Assembly (NCBI GenBank): GCA_963824085.1
Contig: CAWGNT010000024.1
Span: 124,001 to 188,000, forward strand
Reading direction: 5' to 3'
Origin: JARRNE01 sp963824085
Lineage (GTDB): Bacteria > Pseudomonadota > Gammaproteobacteria > Chromatiales > Chromatiaceae
DNA: 64,000 bases
The position numbers were made by a program, and so were the translations under genes. Under the pieces are notes generated by a model, which was given only the letters and a program-made list of their open reading frames with translations, did no database searches and was not told the DNA's origin. Shown here piece after piece: positions 16,427 through 25,382 of this stretch. The number at the start of each line of letters is the position of its first letter. The stretch's first letter is position 1.

Positions 16427-17632
16427 GTGTCGAATATCAGTCAACCACTGGTCCGGCTCTTCCACCGCTTCGGGTGGATGATGTCCTTCGCCCTCATTGT
16501 GCCTTTGGCGCTCCATGCCGACGGGCTGCCGGGCTTGCGTGCAGAGGGTGTATCCGGGTTCAAGGGCGGCGCCGCAGGGACCCATGGAGCCGTCTCGCGT
16601 GTCAAGGACATCGCCTCCATCGCTGGGGTACGCATCAACCAGCTCGTTGGCTATGGGTTGGTCGTCGGTCTTAACGGTACCGGCGACAACCCCAACAACA
16701 CCCGCTTCACGTCCCAGAGCATCATCAACATGCTCACTCAACTCGGGGTGCAGCTGCCCGCGGACACGCGCCTGCGCTCCAAGAATGTCGCGGCCGTCAT
16801 GGTAAGCGCGGAGCTGCCTCCATTTGCAAAACAAGGGCAGACAATCGACGTCACCGTGTCGTCGCTCGGCAGCGCCGAGAGTCTACGCGGCGGAACGCTT
16901 CTTATGACCCCATTGAAAGGCGCGGATGGGAAAGTCTATGCCATCGCGCAGGGGAGCCTGCTCGTCGGTGGGCTCGGCGCGCAGGGCGCCGACGGGTCGA
17001 AGATCACCGTCAACATCCCGAGCGCCGGGCGCATCCCCAACGGAGCCACCGTCGAGCGCACTGTGGCCAGTCCCTTCGCCGAGGGCAGCGAGATCGTGCT
17101 CAATCTCCACACGCCGGACTTCACGACCGCCAGCCGCCTCGCGGACGCCATCAACGAACATTTCCGCCCGGGCGTCGCCCAGGCGATCGACGGCATGTCG
17201 GTCAAGGTCCGTGCGCCGCCGGACCCCAGCCGTCGCGTCGGCTTTGCGGCGGCGCTGGAGAGCATAACCCTCGAGCCTGGCGACGCGCCGGCGAGAGTGA
17301 TCGTGAACGCGCGTACCGGGACGGTCGTCATCGGCGAGCATGTTGTCGTCAAGCCGGCGGCCGTGAGCCATGGGAATCTCGTGGTCACCATCACCGAGAG
17401 CCCGACCGTCAGCCAGCCGGGACCCTTCTCGAACGGAACCACGGCGATCACGCCGTCCTCCGACATCGACATCAGCCAAAAGAGTCGCATGTTCCTGATC
17501 CCGGCAGGGATCACGCTGGAAGAGATCGTGCGCGCCGTCAATCAGGTGGGCGCCGCCCCCGGCGACCTGGTCGCGATCCTCGAAGCCCTGCGGGCTGCCG
17601 GCGCCCTGCGTGCGGAGCTGGTGGTCATCTGA
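16427..17632 (+). CDS. flgI: FlgI flagellar P-ring protein
   Basis: 401 residues with a GTG start behind GAGGTGATCG. The signal segment (FALIVPLALHA) is followed by RVKDIASIAGVRINQLVGYG and LNGTGDNPNNT, hallmarks of FlgI. Forms the P-ring around the rod in the peptidoglycan layer, assembled by FlgA. Eleven bases after flgH. Confidence 0.95.
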   Translation: MSNISQPLVRLFHRFGWMMSFALIVPLALHADGLPGLRAEGVSGFKGGAAGTHGAVSRVKDIASIAGVRINQLVGYGLVVGLNGTGDNPNNTRFTSQSIINMLTQLGVQLPADTRLRSKNVAAVMVSAELPPFAKQGQTIDVTVSSLGSAESLRGGTLLMTPLKGADGKVYAIAQGSLLVGGLGAQGADGSKITVNIPSAGRIPNGATVERTVASPFAEGSEIVLNLHTPDFTTASRLADAINEHFRPGVAQAIDGMSVKVRAPPDPSRRVGFAAALESITLEPGDAPARVIVNARTGTVVIGEHVVVKPAAVSHGNLVVTITESPTVSQPGPFSNGTTAITPSSDIDISQKSRMFLIPAGITLEEIVRAVNQVGAAPGDLVAILEALRAAGALRAELVVI

Positions 17633-17656
17633 CCATGTCCAGCCGAGGTCTCGCCC

Positions 17657-18655
17657 ATGTCTGACGAAGTCCGCGCAGGTCAGGTCTACACGGACTTCCA
17701 GGGCTTGGCGGCGCTGCGCTCGCGTGCCCGTGAAGGCTCACCCGAGGCGCTGGAGGTCGCGGCCAAACAGTTCGAGGCTTATCTGGTGCAGCAGCTCCTG
17801 CGCAGCGGCCGTGACGCCAGCCTTGGGGACGGCATTCTCGACAACAAGGACAGCGAGCTCTACCAGGAGATGTTCGACAAGCAGATCGCTCTCTCGGCCA
17901 CGCAGGGTAAAGGCTTCGGCATTGCCGAGATGCTCGTGCGTCAGATTCAGCGTGCCCAGGGCGTCACGACCAGCGTCCCGGCGAGTGCAGCCCCGGCGGC
18001 CAGCGCCACGACAGGTTCGGCGGTGAGCAAGGCACCCGCGGCGACCGGGAGCGGGCGGCAGCAGACGGTGGGTCAGACCTCCTCCGGCCTCGCGCTCCCC
18101 TGGACGCCTGGCGTCGAGCCGACCACCAGGCAGACGAGTGCCACCATGCAGCCTGGACCTGCGGGGGCGACTCCCACCCGGTTCGATACGGCGCAGGAGT
18201 TCGTCGCCGCCCTGATGCCTGACGCCCAGCGTGTCGGGGAGGAGCTCGGCGTGGACCCGCGGCTGTTGGTCGCCCAGGCCGCCCTCGAGACCGGCTGGGG
18301 CAAGTCGATCATTCGCAACAGCGACGGCACCAGCAGCCACAATCTTTTCAACATCAAGGCGAATCGGGGCTGGGACGGCGCCGCTGCGTCGGCGCGCACC
18401 TTCGAGTACGAGAACGGGGCGATGGTCAAGGTGGGCGCGCGCTTCCGCTCCTACGCCTCTTTCGCGGACTCCTTCCGCGATTATCTCCAGTTCCTGCGCT
18501 CCAATCCCCGCTACGGGGAGGCACTGCAGCAGACTCACGATCCGGCGGCCTATGCCCAGTCCCTGCAGGCGGCGGGTTACGCCACCGACCCCCGGTATGC
18601 GGACAAGATCATGACGATCTACGGCATGGACGAGGTGGCGTCGGCGGTCGGCTAA
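17657..18655 (+). CDS. flgJ: FlgJ rod-capping protein with muramidase domain
   Basis: 332 residues. An N-terminal rod-binding domain (AAKQFEAYLVQQLLRS) and a Ser/Ala-rich linker precede a C-terminal glucosaminidase domain (from about 180) with VAQAALETGWGKS and SHNLFNIKA. It punches the peptidoglycan for rod growth. Its TAA stop forms the first three bases of the FliA -35 box of flgK. Confidence 0.95.
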   Translation: MSDEVRAGQVYTDFQGLAALRSRAREGSPEALEVAAKQFEAYLVQQLLRSGRDASLGDGILDNKDSELYQEMFDKQIALSATQGKGFGIAEMLVRQIQRAQGVTTSVPASAAPAASATTGSAVSKAPAATGSGRQQTVGQTSSGLALPWTPGVEPTTRQTSATMQPGPAGATPTRFDTAQEFVAALMPDAQRVGEELGVDPRLLVAQAALETGWGKSIIRNSDGTSSHNLFNIKANRGWDGAAASARTFEYENGAMVKVGARFRSYASFADSFRDYLQFLRSNPRYGEALQQTHDPAAYAQSLQAAGYATDPRYADKIMTIYGMDEVASAVG

Positions 18656-18679
18656 AGGCAGGCCGCCAATGGCCGATAT
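18653..18679 (+). promoter_or_regulatory. Sigma-28 (FliA) promoter of flgKL
   Basis: TAAAGGCA, exactly 11 bases, then GCCGATAT: 12 of 16 matches to consensus, with every base of TAAAG and GCCGATA intact. The -35 box overlaps the flgJ stop codon. It puts flgK and flgL in the late class. Confidence 0.9.
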
Positions 18680-18680
18680 T

Positions 18681-18740
18681 TCTTGTAGCCCTCGCGGTCC
18701 TCGTCGCTCCGCGAGCCAGCGGAATTAAGGGCGTACAAGA
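18681..18740 (+). other. Two-tier hairpin in the flgK leader
   Basis: An outer stem TCTTGTAGCCCT pairs with AGGGCGTACAAGA (one bulge). An inner stem CTCGCGG pairs with CCGCGAG. It begins just downstream of the FliA -10, so it should lie at the very 5' end of the flgK transcript. Possibly a stability element; no known riboswitch is recognised. Confidence 0.5.
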
Positions 18741-18815
18741 CGGGAACCGCATAACACGTGCGAGTGGCCAGCGAAGCGGGCGGGTCGTGACAATTTTGAG
18801 GGGACGGTGACATCT

Positions 18816-20755
18816 ATGGCAGGCGGCGACCTCCTAGGCGTGGGATTGTCCGGGCTTCTCGCCTCGCAAGGGGCGATGGACACCATTTCCCACAATATCG
18901 CCAACGTCAACACACCCGGCTATAGCCGCCAACGCGTTGAGCTCGCGACGCGCACGCCCCAGTGGGACGGTGCGCAGTATTTCGGCAGTGGCGTCGATAT
19001 TGCCAATGTCCAGCGGTGCTTTAGCGATCTCCTTGCCCGGGACGTCCGAACCAGCACTTCCGCCGCGGCGGATCAGCGCGTCCAGCACGATATGGCCGCG
19101 CAGCTCGATGCCTTGCTCGGCAGCGCCGAGACCGGACTCGGCCCTGTGCTGCAGGATTTCTTCAACAGCATTGAAGACGCGGCAGCCGACCCGACCGACC
19201 TCTCGGCGCGGGAATTGGTGCTGAACCAAGCGGACCAGCTTGCTCAGCGGTTTCACGCCCTTGATACCCGCTTTCAGCAGCTCCGGGCCAATGTCCAGGC
19301 CCAAGGACGTACCGCCGTGGGCGAAATCAATAGCATCGCCCAGGCCATCGCCGACCTGAATAGCCAGATAGTCTCCGCGGGCGGCGCGTCGGGCCAGCCT
19401 AACGATCTGCTCGATCAGAGGGACCAGCTGGTAACCGATCTTGCCCAACGGGTGGGTGTGACCACGACCGTCCAGGAGGACGGCGCCCTGAATGTCTTCA
19501 TCGGTACCGGGCAGTCGCTGGTAATGGGCGGGGACGCGCGTCAGCTCGCCGTGACCGGGGGCGGCGAAGATGGATCCCAGTTCGGTATCCTGTTCGTCAA
19601 CCGCAATGGCGCCACCAGCGACGTCACCTCGGAGATCACCGGAGGCGAGCTCGGCGGTCTGCTGGCGTTCGGCAACGGAATGCTGGCGGACGCGCAGCGG
19701 CGTACTGACCAGCTCGCACTCGGTGTCGCCGATCAGCTCAACGTGCAGCATCAGCTGGGGATGGACCTCAGAGGTCAGCTCGGCGGGCTGTTCTTCAACG
19801 ACATCAATTCCCCTGGACTGCAGGCTGCGAGGGCGGCCGGTGACTCGGAAAACACAGGCTCGGCCGTGCTGGCCGTCACTGTAGATCGCGTTGATCAGCT
19901 CCAGGACAGTGATTACCGGCTCCTCTACGACGGCAGCCAGTACAGCCTGATACGGCTTAGCGACAACAGCGTCGTTAAGTCCGCCTCTTTGAACGATCTC
20001 ACCAACGGCAAGGGCTTCAGCATTACGCTTACGGGCTCTATGGCAGCCGGTGACAGCTTTACCATCCGCCCGGCGGCGGGGGCTGGCCGCCAGATTAACG
20101 TGCAACTAGCGGATGGTCGGGCCCTGGCCCTGGCCGGCCCGGTCCGCACTGCGGCCACCGTCGGTAACCAGGGTAACGCCAATATTGGGGCGGCGGACGT
20201 CACTAATCTTGTAGGCACTCCCCTAGGGACTGCCATCACCTTGACCTATGATGCTGCGATCGGCGGGTTCGATGTCAGCTCCCCCCAGGGGGCACAATCT
20301 CCTATGACCCATCGACAGACAATGGCGTAGCACTGTCCCTCAATGTCGCCGCATTCGGCGACATCCAATTTACGATGAGCGGTACGCCGGAGGAGGGCGA
20401 CACCTTCTCCATCGTCAGCAATGCGGGCGGCGTCAGCGATAACCGCAACGCCCTGGCCCTCTCCGGCCTCCAGCACCAGCGGTCTCTTCTGGACGGCAGC
20501 GCCACCTTCGCCGAGCAGTACAGCCGCACGGTTGCCGACGTCGGAAGCCGGACCCACGCGCTCGATCTGTCTGCCTCCGCCCACGAGCGCTTGCTAGCCA
20601 GCGCGCAGGACGCTCAGTCAAGCTACTCTGGCGTCAACCTTGACGAGGAGGCCGCGAACCTTCTGCGCTTCCAGCAGGCCTATCAGGCGTCCGCCCGGGT
20701 CGTTTCCGCCGCGAACGACATGTTCCAGGTCATGCTGCGCGCGGTGGGAGGATGA
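18816..20755 (+). pseudogene. flgK: FlgK hook-filament junction protein, one frameshift
   Basis: The gene encodes a FlgK of about 646 residues read across one frame break. The first part starts MAGGDLLGVGLSGLLASQG with HNIANVNTPGYSRQRVEL. The frame then hits a stop at 20328-20330. The next frame continues without loss from about 20291 (GTISYDP) to the conserved FlgK C-terminal helix NLLRFQQAYQASARV. Adding one G to the run at 20288-20292 restores a single frame. This may be a consensus error or a true mutation. Start: ATG 18816 by family, with GTG 18807 possible. FlgK joins hook to filament. Confidence 0.88.
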
Positions 20756-20758
20756 GCC

Positions 20759-21691
20759 ATGCGTATCTCCACTAGCCAAATGCAGCAGCGCGCCGTCGAC
20801 CGGATGCTGGAACAGCAGACGAAGCTTAGTTATACGCAACAGCAGGTGGCGACCGGCAAGCGCATCTTGACCCCCGCCGACGACCCTTCGGCGGCCGCGC
20901 GGGCCATGGGGCTCGAACGGGAAATCTCCGTTACGCAGCAGTATCAGACGAATGCCGACCTCGCGAACGATCGCCAGATCAGGGAAGAAGACGTGCTGGC
21001 GAGCGTCACTAACCTGCTCCAACGCGTCTCCGAGCTGACGGTTCAGGGTAACAACGACACCAATTCAGCCGAGGACAGGCACGCCATTGCCACGGAGCTA
21101 CAGCAGCGGCTGGACGAGCTTCTCGGCCTGGCCAACACGCGCGACGCCAACGGCGAGTACCTGTTCTCCGGCTTCCAGGGCAACACCCAGCCCTTCAGCC
21201 ACGAGGGCGACGGCACCTTCACCTACAACGGGGACCAGGGGCAGCGCTTTCTCAATATCGGTCCCAGCGTCCAGGTGGCGATGACCGACTCGGGATCAGA
21301 GGTTTTTCAGCGGGTCCAGGTCGGGAGCGGTGTCCAGGACGTGTTCACTACCGTCAACAAGTTGGCCGACACCTTTGCCGAGGCTGCGGACGATCCTGCC
21401 TCTCGGAACGATCTCCACACCAACGTCGACAGTGGCCTCGAGGCGCTGGACGCCGCGCTTCAGCACATCCTGCAGGTGCGCACGCGCGTCGGCAGCCGCC
21501 TGAACGTGGTGGAGAGCCAGAAGGACTACAACGACGCCTACCTGCTCACCGCGCAAACGACCCTGTCCGGCGTCCAGGACCTGGACTATGCGGAGGCCGT
21601 GAGCCGCCTGCAGCTGCAGCTCACTGGCCTGCAGGCCGCGCAGCAGGCATACCTCAAGATCCAGGGGCTCTCCCTCTTCAACTACTTCTGA
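20759..21691 (+). CDS. flgL: FlgL hook-filament junction protein
   Basis: 310 residues, intact. MRISTSQMQQRAVDRMLEQQ at the start, GKRILTPADDPSAAARA (flagellin-like N motif), and the C-terminal helix AVSRLQLQLTGLQAAQQAY. Three bases after flgK. HAP3 joins FlgK to the filament. Ends before a terminator hairpin. Confidence 0.95.
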   Translation: MRISTSQMQQRAVDRMLEQQTKLSYTQQQVATGKRILTPADDPSAAARAMGLEREISVTQQYQTNADLANDRQIREEDVLASVTNLLQRVSELTVQGNNDTNSAEDRHAIATELQQRLDELLGLANTRDANGEYLFSGFQGNTQPFSHEGDGTFTYNGDQGQRFLNIGPSVQVAMTDSGSEVFQRVQVGSGVQDVFTTVNKLADTFAEAADDPASRNDLHTNVDSGLEALDAALQHILQVRTRVGSRLNVVESQKDYNDAYLLTAQTTLSGVQDLDYAEAVSRLQLQLTGLQAAQQAYLKIQGLSLFNYF

Positions 21692-21716
21692 TGCCGCTTG
21701 CCTGAGCGGGGACGCT

Positions 21717-21747
21717 CCCGCCGCGCCCGTCGAGGCGCGGCGGGTTT
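21717..21747 (+). terminator. Intrinsic terminator after flgL
   Basis: An 11-bp stem CCCGCCGCGCC/GGCGCGGCGGG with a 6-base loop is followed by TTT. It lies 26 bases after the flgL stop and ends the flagellar basal-body run. Confidence 0.8.
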
Positions 21748-21772
21748 GGCGTTCTCCGCGCGCATGGAGATG

Positions 21773-21805
21773 AAACCGCCAAGGCGCCAAGGACGCCAAG
21801 AAGAA
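21773..21805. repeat. Short CGCCAAG repeat
   Basis: Three tandem CGCCAAG-like units spaced 8-9 bases apart (CCGCCAAGGCGCCAAGGACG and onward). A fragment, GAAACCGCCAAGG, recurs at about 27722. It looks like a dispersed intergenic repeat. Confidence 0.5.
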
Positions 21806-21935
21806 CCGCAGAGATGTATAGGGAGGCGAGTGGCGAGTGAACCGCGGTGTGCCGATCGCGTCATCCAGGCAGGGAATGCCGGGATCGAGACCCCAGGGAT
21901 GACTCGAAGCCGGCAACTGGCGGTTGACCCTGGCG

Positions 21936-22058
21936 CCCAAGCTCCAGCTTGGGTGCCTCCGCTCCCGAAGCTCTGCTTCGACTGCGCCGGCCGCCAGCTC
22001 CCAGCCAGGCGGAGGGAAGCAGAGCTTCCAGGAGAGCGTTCCCAAGCGGGAGCTTGGG
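21936..22058. repeat. Palindromic element 1 (RAYT-associated)
   Basis: Begins with CCCAAGCTCCAGCTTGGG and ends with CCCAAGCGGGAGCTTGGG. Inside, GAAGCTCTGCTTC and GAAGCAGAGCTTC are mutual complements, so the element can fold into a long cruciform. Confidence 0.85.
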
Positions 22059-22195
22059 AAACGAGGTAGGGGCAGGCGCCGCAGGCCGTCACCAGTCGCG
22101 GTCGACGTCGATGACCCCACAGCCGCCCGCGTAGTCGCGCGCGCTCGACCACCGCTAGTGCTCAGGTAGGTCCACGAAACCCGCTGACCCTGGCA

Positions 22196-22323
22196 CCCAA
22201 GCTCCAGCTTGGGCGCCTCCGCTTCTGAAGCTCTGCTTCGACTGCGCCGGCCGCCCCGCCAGCTACCAGCCAGGTGGAGGGAAGCAGAGCTTCCAGGAGA
22301 GCGTTCCCAAGCTGGAGCTTGGG
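22196..22323. repeat. Palindromic element 2 (RAYT-associated)
   Basis: Same design as element 1, bounded by CCCAAGCTCCAGCTTGGG and CCCAAGCTGGAGCTTGGG. It lies directly downstream of the transposase gene (minus strand). Confidence 0.85.
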
Positions 22324-22352
22324 AACGAGGTAGGGGCGGGTGCCGCTGGCCA

Positions 22353-22886
22353 TCACCAGTCGCGGTCGACGTCGATGACCCCACAGCCGCCCGCGTAGTC
22401 GCGGGCACTCGACCACCGCCAGTGCTCAGGTAGGTCCACGAAGCCCCGTTTGACCGGGTTGTAGTGGATGTAGTCCAGCTTCTGACGCATCACCGCCGCG
22501 TTCTCCACGCGCTGCGGGTGGCTGCCTTCTTCCCAGAACTGGTGCTCGGATTGCGTCTTGTGTGCGCGCTTGAACAGGGTCAGCAGCTCGAGCAGGCGAA
22601 TTGCCTTGGCGGACTGCAGGTGATCGATGATGCTGCGCGCCGTGTAGGACTTGAAGCGCTGGATGTCCTTGCCGATCTGCGGTGAGCCCGCGACGAGGTG
22701 GAGATGATTCTCCAGGACCACGTAGCCATGGAGCCGGAACGCATGGTGCTCGCGGAGATAGCGCCAGCAGTCGAGCAGAATCTCCACGGTCTCCGGGCGG
22801 GTGAATACGGGCAGCCAGGAATTGACGGTCATGGTCATGAAGTAGGGGGCATCGGTTCCGACGAAGCGATAGCGGCTGCGGGGCAT
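22353..22886 (-). CDS. REP-associated tyrosine transposase (RAYT, Y1_Tnp family)
   Basis: 177 residues starting MPRSRYRF, the usual RAYT opening. The HUH motif appears as ENHLHLVAG, and the catalytic Tyr helix as RQKLDYIHYNPVKRG. Together they identify a single-copy Y1 transposase of the RAYT group, which acts on REP-type palindromes. The four large palindromes on both sides are its likely substrates. The gene is intact, and its 3' 90 bp are duplicated downstream. An in-frame ATG at 22913 is less likely. Confidence 0.88.
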   Translation of the reverse strand: MPRSRYRFVGTDAPYFMTMTVNSWLPVFTRPETVEILLDCWRYLREHHAFRLHGYVVLENHLHLVAGSPQIGKDIQRFKSYTARSIIDHLQSAKAIRLLELLTLFKRAHKTQSEHQFWEEGSHPQRVENAAVMRQKLDYIHYNPVKRGFVDLPEHWRWSSARDYAGGCGVIDVDRDW

Positions 22887-22930
22887 GGCTGCGTGTCTCC
22901 GGTGTTCACCCACTCGCGATGACGCTCGCG

Positions 22931-23054
22931 CCCAAGCTCCGGCTTGGGCGCCCCGTCCTCGAAGCTCTGCTTCGAGTGCGCCTGCCGGTAGCTCACGGGC
23001 CGGCTATGGGAAGCAGAGCTTCCGGGAGAGCGTACCCAAGCGGGAGCTTGGGTA
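22931..23054. repeat. Palindromic element 3 (RAYT-associated)
   Basis: Bounded by CCCAAGCTCCGGCTTGGG and CCCAAGCGGGAGCTTGGG. Almost identical to element 4, 206 bp away, and followed by a GTACGAGGA tandem repeat. Confidence 0.85.
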
Positions 23055-23136
23055 CGAGGAGTACGAGGAGTCCGGAGCCAGCCTCCCACCGATTTGCCGC
23101 CTTCGGTCTCACTTTACCGGGAGTGTGACCCTGGCG

Positions 23137-23259
23137 CCCAAGCTCCGGCTTGGGTGCTCCCGTCCTCGAAGCTCTGCTTCGAGTGCGCCTGCCGGTAGCT
23201 CACGGGCCGGCTATGGGAAGCAGAGCTTCCGGGAGAGCGTACCCAAGCGGGAGCTTGGG
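23137..23259. repeat. Palindromic element 4 (RAYT-associated)
   Basis: Near-identical copy of element 3, also followed by GTACGAGGA-type tandem repeats. It lies 90 bp upstream of the fliC promoter and leaves that promoter intact. Confidence 0.85.
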
Positions 23260-23348
23260 TACGGAGGAGTACGAGGAGTACGAGGAGCCAGCCTCTCAGG
23301 ATTTGCCGCATCCGTCTCACTTCGTTCGGGATTTTTTGCGCTGTCGGC

Positions 23349-23375
23349 TAAAGAGCCCGCCGCGGTGACCGATAT
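23349..23375 (+). promoter_or_regulatory. Sigma-28 (FliA) promoter of fliC
   Basis: TAAAGAGC, exactly 11 bases, then ACCGATAT: 12 of 16 matches. The start point near 23382 leaves a leader of about 105 bases to the flagellin ATG. Confidence 0.85.
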
Positions 23376-23487
23376 ATAGCCTGAAGGCGGCAGCAATGCT
23401 CCGCCAACAGACCATCGGTTCATCAGACCCTCCGTTCGCAAGGCGATAGGCGGAGGGGAGTAACCTCAAATTGCGGAGGGTTCGAAA

Positions 23488-24864
23488 ATGCCTCAAATCA
23501 TCAACACAAACATCGCGTCGCTCAATGCACAGCGCAATCTGAACAGGTCGCAGAGCGCCCTGAATATATCCCTGCAGCGCCTCTCGTCTGGCTTGCGGAT
23601 CAACAGTGCGAAGGATGACGCGGCGGGCCTCGCCATCTCCGAACGCATGACCACCCAGATCCGCGGCTTGAACCAGGCCGCACGCAACGCCAACGACGGC
23701 ATCTCGCTGGCACAGACGGCCGAGGGGGCGCTGGGAGCGACGACGAATAAGCCTCCAGCGGATCAGAGAGCTCGCCGTTCAGGCCGTGAATGCGACAAAC
23801 TCTGCCAGTGACCGCGTCGCGCTGAACAAAGAGGTGTCTCAGCTCATCGGTGAAATCACCCGCATCGGCGACACCACGAGCTTCAACGGACTCAAGATGC
23901 TCGACGGAACCTACACCGATCAGGTCTACCAGGTCGGCGCGAATGTCGGCGAGACTATCTCCATTTCATTGGGAGATGCCCGTGCGAGCGCCCTCGGCGC
24001 TACGGAATCGACCTCAACAAGCGGGACTCACGGGCACAATCGACTATACGACCGGTATCACGATCAACGGAACGGCCATCGACACCAGCAGTGCGACCTC
24101 GCTCAATGACGTTGTGAATGCCGTCAACGCGCAGGTCTCCGCAACAGGCGTTAGCGCTCGGGTCGCGACGACCAACACGGTGGATACAGGGGCATATACG
24201 GTTTCATCTGGCACGGCTGCACGATTGACATCAATGGAACGCAAATTGATCATTGGCGCTAGTGCAGACGCCGATGCCGCCGTGGCTGCGATCAATGCCG
24301 AGGCTTCCCGTACCGGCGTTACTGCCGAAAACGGATTCCGGTGGTACAACATCATTCATCTCAAATACCGACGGGAGGTGACATTGCGGTCACGGACGAC
24401 GGCACCGATGTCTTCGGTGCAGTCATTGGTACACGCAGGAGACCTATACTGCCGGCATTGAGCTTAGAGTGCGGCCGTGGGCACCACTATTGACGCGGCT
24501 GGTACGCTCGCTACGTACGCTGAACGTCGCGAGCGCAACTGCGGCAGAGTACAGGTTGAGCAGCGCCTCAGTCCTCACCGCCGACGACGCCAACAACGCG
24601 ATCAAAGCAGTCGACTACGCGCTCTCCCAGATCAATGGCTCTCGCGCGGATCTTGGTGCGGTCCAGAGCCGCTTTGAGTCCGTCATCTCGAACCTGCAGA
24701 CCACCTCCGAGAACATCTCGGCGGCGAGGTCGCGCATCCAGGATGCGGATTTTGCCGAGGAAACTGCTGCACTCACCCGTGCGCAGATCCTGCAGCAAGC
24801 GGGCGTGGCAATGTTGGCGCAGGCCAATGCAATGCCGCAAAACGTGCTGTCGCTCCTGCAGTAG
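23488..24864 (+). pseudogene. fliC: FliC flagellin, multiple frameshifts
   Basis: The N-terminal D0/D1 region is flagellin (MPQIINTNIASLNAQRNLNR, SGLRINSAKDDAAGLAIS). The C terminus is equally clear (SRIQDADFAEETAALTR, ending MPQNVLSLLQ). Between them the reading frame breaks repeatedly. An extra base near 23750 (AATAAGCCTCC) ends the first frame. Another break lies near 24018, a compensated pair near 24225-24255, and several more lie between 24335 and 24530. I count at least seven. The flagellin protein can be followed through all three frames, so decay is recent or the consensus is poor. The FliA promoter, start and terminator are intact. Confidence 0.85.
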
Positions 24865-24875
24865 CAGACGATCCC

Positions 24876-24900
24876 GGCCGGGGCACGACAAGCCCCGGCC
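24876..24900 (+). terminator. Hairpin after fliC
   Basis: Perfect 9-bp stem GGCCGGGGC/GCCCCGGCC with a 7-base loop, 11 bases after the flagellin stop. Only a short T-run follows, so it could equally protect the message 3' end. Confidence 0.65.
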
Positions 24901-24929
24901 ACATTTGGGGCAGTAGATAGGCGATGGTG

Positions 24930-25328
24930 ATGAACGTCTCTCACGCTACCACCGACGCTGCGGCACTCTGCCGCAGCGTGCCTAATTCCGAGACCCCCGC
25001 CGTGAGCAGTCTCCCTAAGCGGCAAGGGGTTGCCGTTGCTGGCCAGGCTACGTACGAAGCCTCCAAACCGAAATCCGACGACGTGCCAAGTGCTGTCATG
25101 TCAGCCGCTGTGGTACAGCTGAACGACTATGTTCAGGACGTGCAACGGTCGCTGCGGTTTTCGGTTGACGAGCTAACCGGTCGCACTGTGATCACCGTGT
25201 TGGATTCGGAAACCGACGAGGTGATCCGGCAGATACCGGCGGAAGAGGTGCTCGCAGTTATGCAGGACTTAGCCAGACGCGAGGCGGGCGACACGGCCCG
25301 CGGCATTCTCTTTCGGGAAAATGTCTAG
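24930..25328 (+). CDS. flaG: FlaG family flagellar protein
   Basis: 132 residues, intact. The C-terminal half is a FlaG domain: LNDYVQDVQRSLRFSVDE, then a strand-turn RTVITVLDSETDEVIRQIP and EEVLAVMQDL. FlaG affects filament length in some bacteria. The ATG at 24930 has AGG 8 bases upstream; 24924 is an alternative. It sits between two badly frameshifted genes yet has no indel. Confidence 0.88.
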   Translation: MNVSHATTDAAALCRSVPNSETPAVSSLPKRQGVAVAGQATYEASKPKSDDVPSAVMSAAVVQLNDYVQDVQRSLRFSVDELTGRTVITVLDSETDEVIRQIPAEEVLAVMQDLARREAGDTARGILFRENV

Positions 25329-25382
25329 TGGTCCGCTAATTGCTGTCACACCAGAACGGAAAACGCTAGGGTCGAGACACCT

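Larger units (their letters stand above)
21923..22442. repeat. 260-bp tandem duplication including the RAYT 3' end
   Basis: The block 21923-22182 is repeated at 22183-22442 with few differences. Each copy contains one long palindromic element plus about 90 bp identical to the 3' end of the transposase gene (including GTCGCGGTCGACGTCGATGA). The first copy is therefore a detached remnant of the transposase tail. Confidence 0.85.

Noticed and set aside
18834..20105. Long minus-strand frame opposite flgK
   Set aside because: Shadow of flgK; no conserved motif.
21296..22408. Minus-strand frame through flgL and the palindromes
   Set aside because: Its internal protein repeats are simply translated palindromic DNA elements.
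21923..23259. Repeats as a CRISPR array
   Set aside because: The units are about 125 bp, palindromic and in two pairs, without regular short spacers.
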